Shown piece by piece: positions 13,330 through 14,203 of a DNA stretch of 14,203 bases (position 1 is its first letter; the number at the start of each line of letters is the position of its first letter). The DNA comes from Lachnospiraceae bacterium UBA3863 (GTDB taxonomy: Bacteria > Bacillota > Clostridia > Lachnospirales > Lachnospiraceae), in assembly GCA_002392385.1 (NCBI GenBank), contig DGGX01000241.1, forward strand, positions 612 to 14,814, in the 5' to 3' direction. The notes below the pieces were generated by a model, which did no database searches, was not told the DNA's origin, and worked only from the letters and a program-made list of their open reading frames with translations. Position numbers and translations under genes: made by a program.

Positions 13330-14203
13330 ATGGATTTGAGAACAGACAGAGAACTGCAGGAAGACAGGCAGGAAGCGACTGCCGTCCTTGTGGAGGAGAC
13401 CTCTGTGGAAATAGAGGCTGTGGAGATCGAAGAAGACGCCGTGACGGAAGAGACCGCGGAGGAAGAGACCGCTGCCGAAGAGACGGCAGAGACCGGAGAG
13501 ACCGCGGAGGAAGAGACCGCTGCCGAAGAGACGGCAGAGACCGGAGAGACCGCGGAGGAAGAAGCCGCTGCTGCGGAAGAGACGGCTGAGGAAGCGCGGG
13601 AAGAGAAGGGGAATAAAGAGGCGGAGACATCCTCCCGGCATCCCTCCTCTGTGCTTGTGGTGGGCGTCCGCTTCCGGGGAGCCGGCAAGGTCTATTATTT
13701 TGACCCCGGTGAGTTGAAGATCAGCCGCGGGGAGCATGTGATCGTAGAAACGGCCCGCGGGATCGAGTATGGATATGCCGCCGGCGGTCTGATGGAGGTG
13801 CCCTACAAGAAGGTGACACAGCCTCTGCGCAGGGTGCTGCGGATCGCCACGGAGGACGACCGGGAGCGCAACGCGGCCAACCGCGCCAAGGAGAAGAACG
13901 CCCTGCGGATCTGCCGGCAGAAGATCGCCGACAGAGGCATGGAGATGAAGCTGATCGACGCGGAATATACCTTCGACAACAGCAAGATCCTTTTCTATTT
14001 CACCGCCGAGGGAAGGGTGGATTTCCGGGAACTGGTCAAGGACCTGGCCGGTGTCTTCCATACCCGCATCGAGCTGCGGCAGATCGGCGTGCGTGACGAG
14101 ACCAGGATCCTGGGAGGCTACGGCATCTGTGGACGCCCCCTGTGCTGCCATACCTGGCTGAATGATTTTGTCCCTGTTTCCATCAAGATGGCCAAGGAGC
14201 AGA
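13330..14203 (+). CDS. ricT: RicT/YaaT, PSP1-domain protein with acidic repeat extension, 5' part
   Basis: Starts at ATG 13330 with GGGAGA (13318-13323) and runs off the window; 291 residues are visible. Residues 1-105 are a highly acidic Glu/Thr/Ala extension with a perfect tandem repeat. From about residue 107 (SVLVVGVRFRGAGKVYYFD) comes the PSP1 domain, with RGEHVIVETARGIEYGY and ILGGYGICGRPLCCHTWL. The cysteine cluster C267-X4-C272-C273 matches RicT, which in B. subtilis helps the RicA-RicF-RicT complex bind iron-sulfur clusters and act with RNase Y in mRNA processing, sporulation and competence; a further conserved Cys should lie beyond the window. B. subtilis YaaT is about 275 residues and has no such acidic extension, so this one is enlarged at the N-terminus. 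Family certain; function of the extension unknown. Confidence 0.93.
   Translation, partial: MDLRTDRELQEDRQEATAVLVEETSVEIEAVEIEEDAVTEETAEEETAAEETAETGETAEEETAAEETAETGETAEEEAAAAEETAEEAREEKGNKEAETSSRHPSSVLVVGVRFRGAGKVYYFDPGELKISRGEHVIVETARGIEYGYAAGGLMEVPYKKVTQPLRRVLRIATEDDRERNAANRAKEKNALRICRQKIADRGMEMKLIDAEYTFDNSKILFYFTAEGRVDFRELVKDLAGVFHTRIELRQIGVRDETRILGGYGICGRPLCCHTWLNDFVPVSIKMAKEQ
13450..13562 (+). repeat. 48-base perfect tandem repeat in the ricT 5' region
   Basis: Two identical 48-base units (13450-13497 and 13498-13545) are followed by 17 identical bases of a third (13546-13562). The unit encodes 16 residues, ETAEEETAAEETAETG. Being a multiple of three it changes protein length without shifting frame. 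Perfect identity, including silent positions, indicates a recent duplication. Confidence 0.95.

Noticed and set aside
1..14203. Mobile element, CRISPR, tRNA/rRNA or a defence system
   Set aside because: No transposase or phage protein, no spaced short repeats, no recognisable RNA gene; all genes read as chromosomal housekeeping or envelope functions.

Overview
The window is a GC-rich stretch of bacterial chromosome with short spacers, strong Shine-Dalgarno sites and frequent gene overlaps. The gene content (CvfB, CdaR/PucR-type regulator, CtpA-type protease, a small DUF6472-like Cys protein, the guanylate kinase/holB/ricT order, ATG/GTG/TTG starts) points to the Clostridia, most likely a GC-rich member of the Lachnospiraceae. 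This placement is an inference from gene content and order. I see no rRNA, tRNA, CRISPR array, insertion sequence or phage gene; it reads as core chromosome.

Layout. (1) 1-587: 3' part of an S1-domain RNA-binding protein (CvfB/YitL), closed by a perfect AT-rich terminator hairpin at 611-647. (2) 786-3189: a CdaR/PucR-type regulator overlapping by 11 bases a membrane-anchored S41 (CtpA-type) protease, with a possibly structured leader in front. (3) 3283-3453: a 56-residue four-cysteine protein not usually called by gene finders at this size. (4) 3502-6302: an SPFH-domain protein with three C-terminal zinc ribbons (YdjI-like), then a double-zinc-ribbon membrane protein (YdjG-like), with a strong hairpin between them. 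(5) 6359-9107: a GT2 glycosyltransferase with two C-terminal membrane helices, overlapping a polytopic DUF6020-like/GT-C-like membrane protein; probably an envelope glycosylation pair. (6) 9135-10040, minus strand: an AraC-type regulator, converging on the previous gene across a bidirectional terminator and diverging from pyruvate kinase. (7) 10241-14203: pyruvate kinase, a divergent guanylate-kinase-like enzyme, DNA polymerase III delta' (holB) and the start of ricT (PSP1 domain), all plus strand and closely packed.

How the genes fit together. Region 4 resembles the Bacillus subtilis YdjG/YdjI membrane-stress module, but no PspA or YdjH homologue is visible here. Region 7 links glycolysis, nucleotide metabolism, the replication clamp loader and the RicT component of the Ric (RNA-processing) complex; holB-ricT adjacency is a widespread Firmicutes arrangement. 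The items most worth a second look are the triple zinc-ribbon SPFH protein with its intergenic hairpin, the GT2/GT-C pair, the guanylate-kinase paralogue with an altered nucleotide-base pocket, and the perfect 48-base tandem repeat in the acidic N-terminal extension of RicT.
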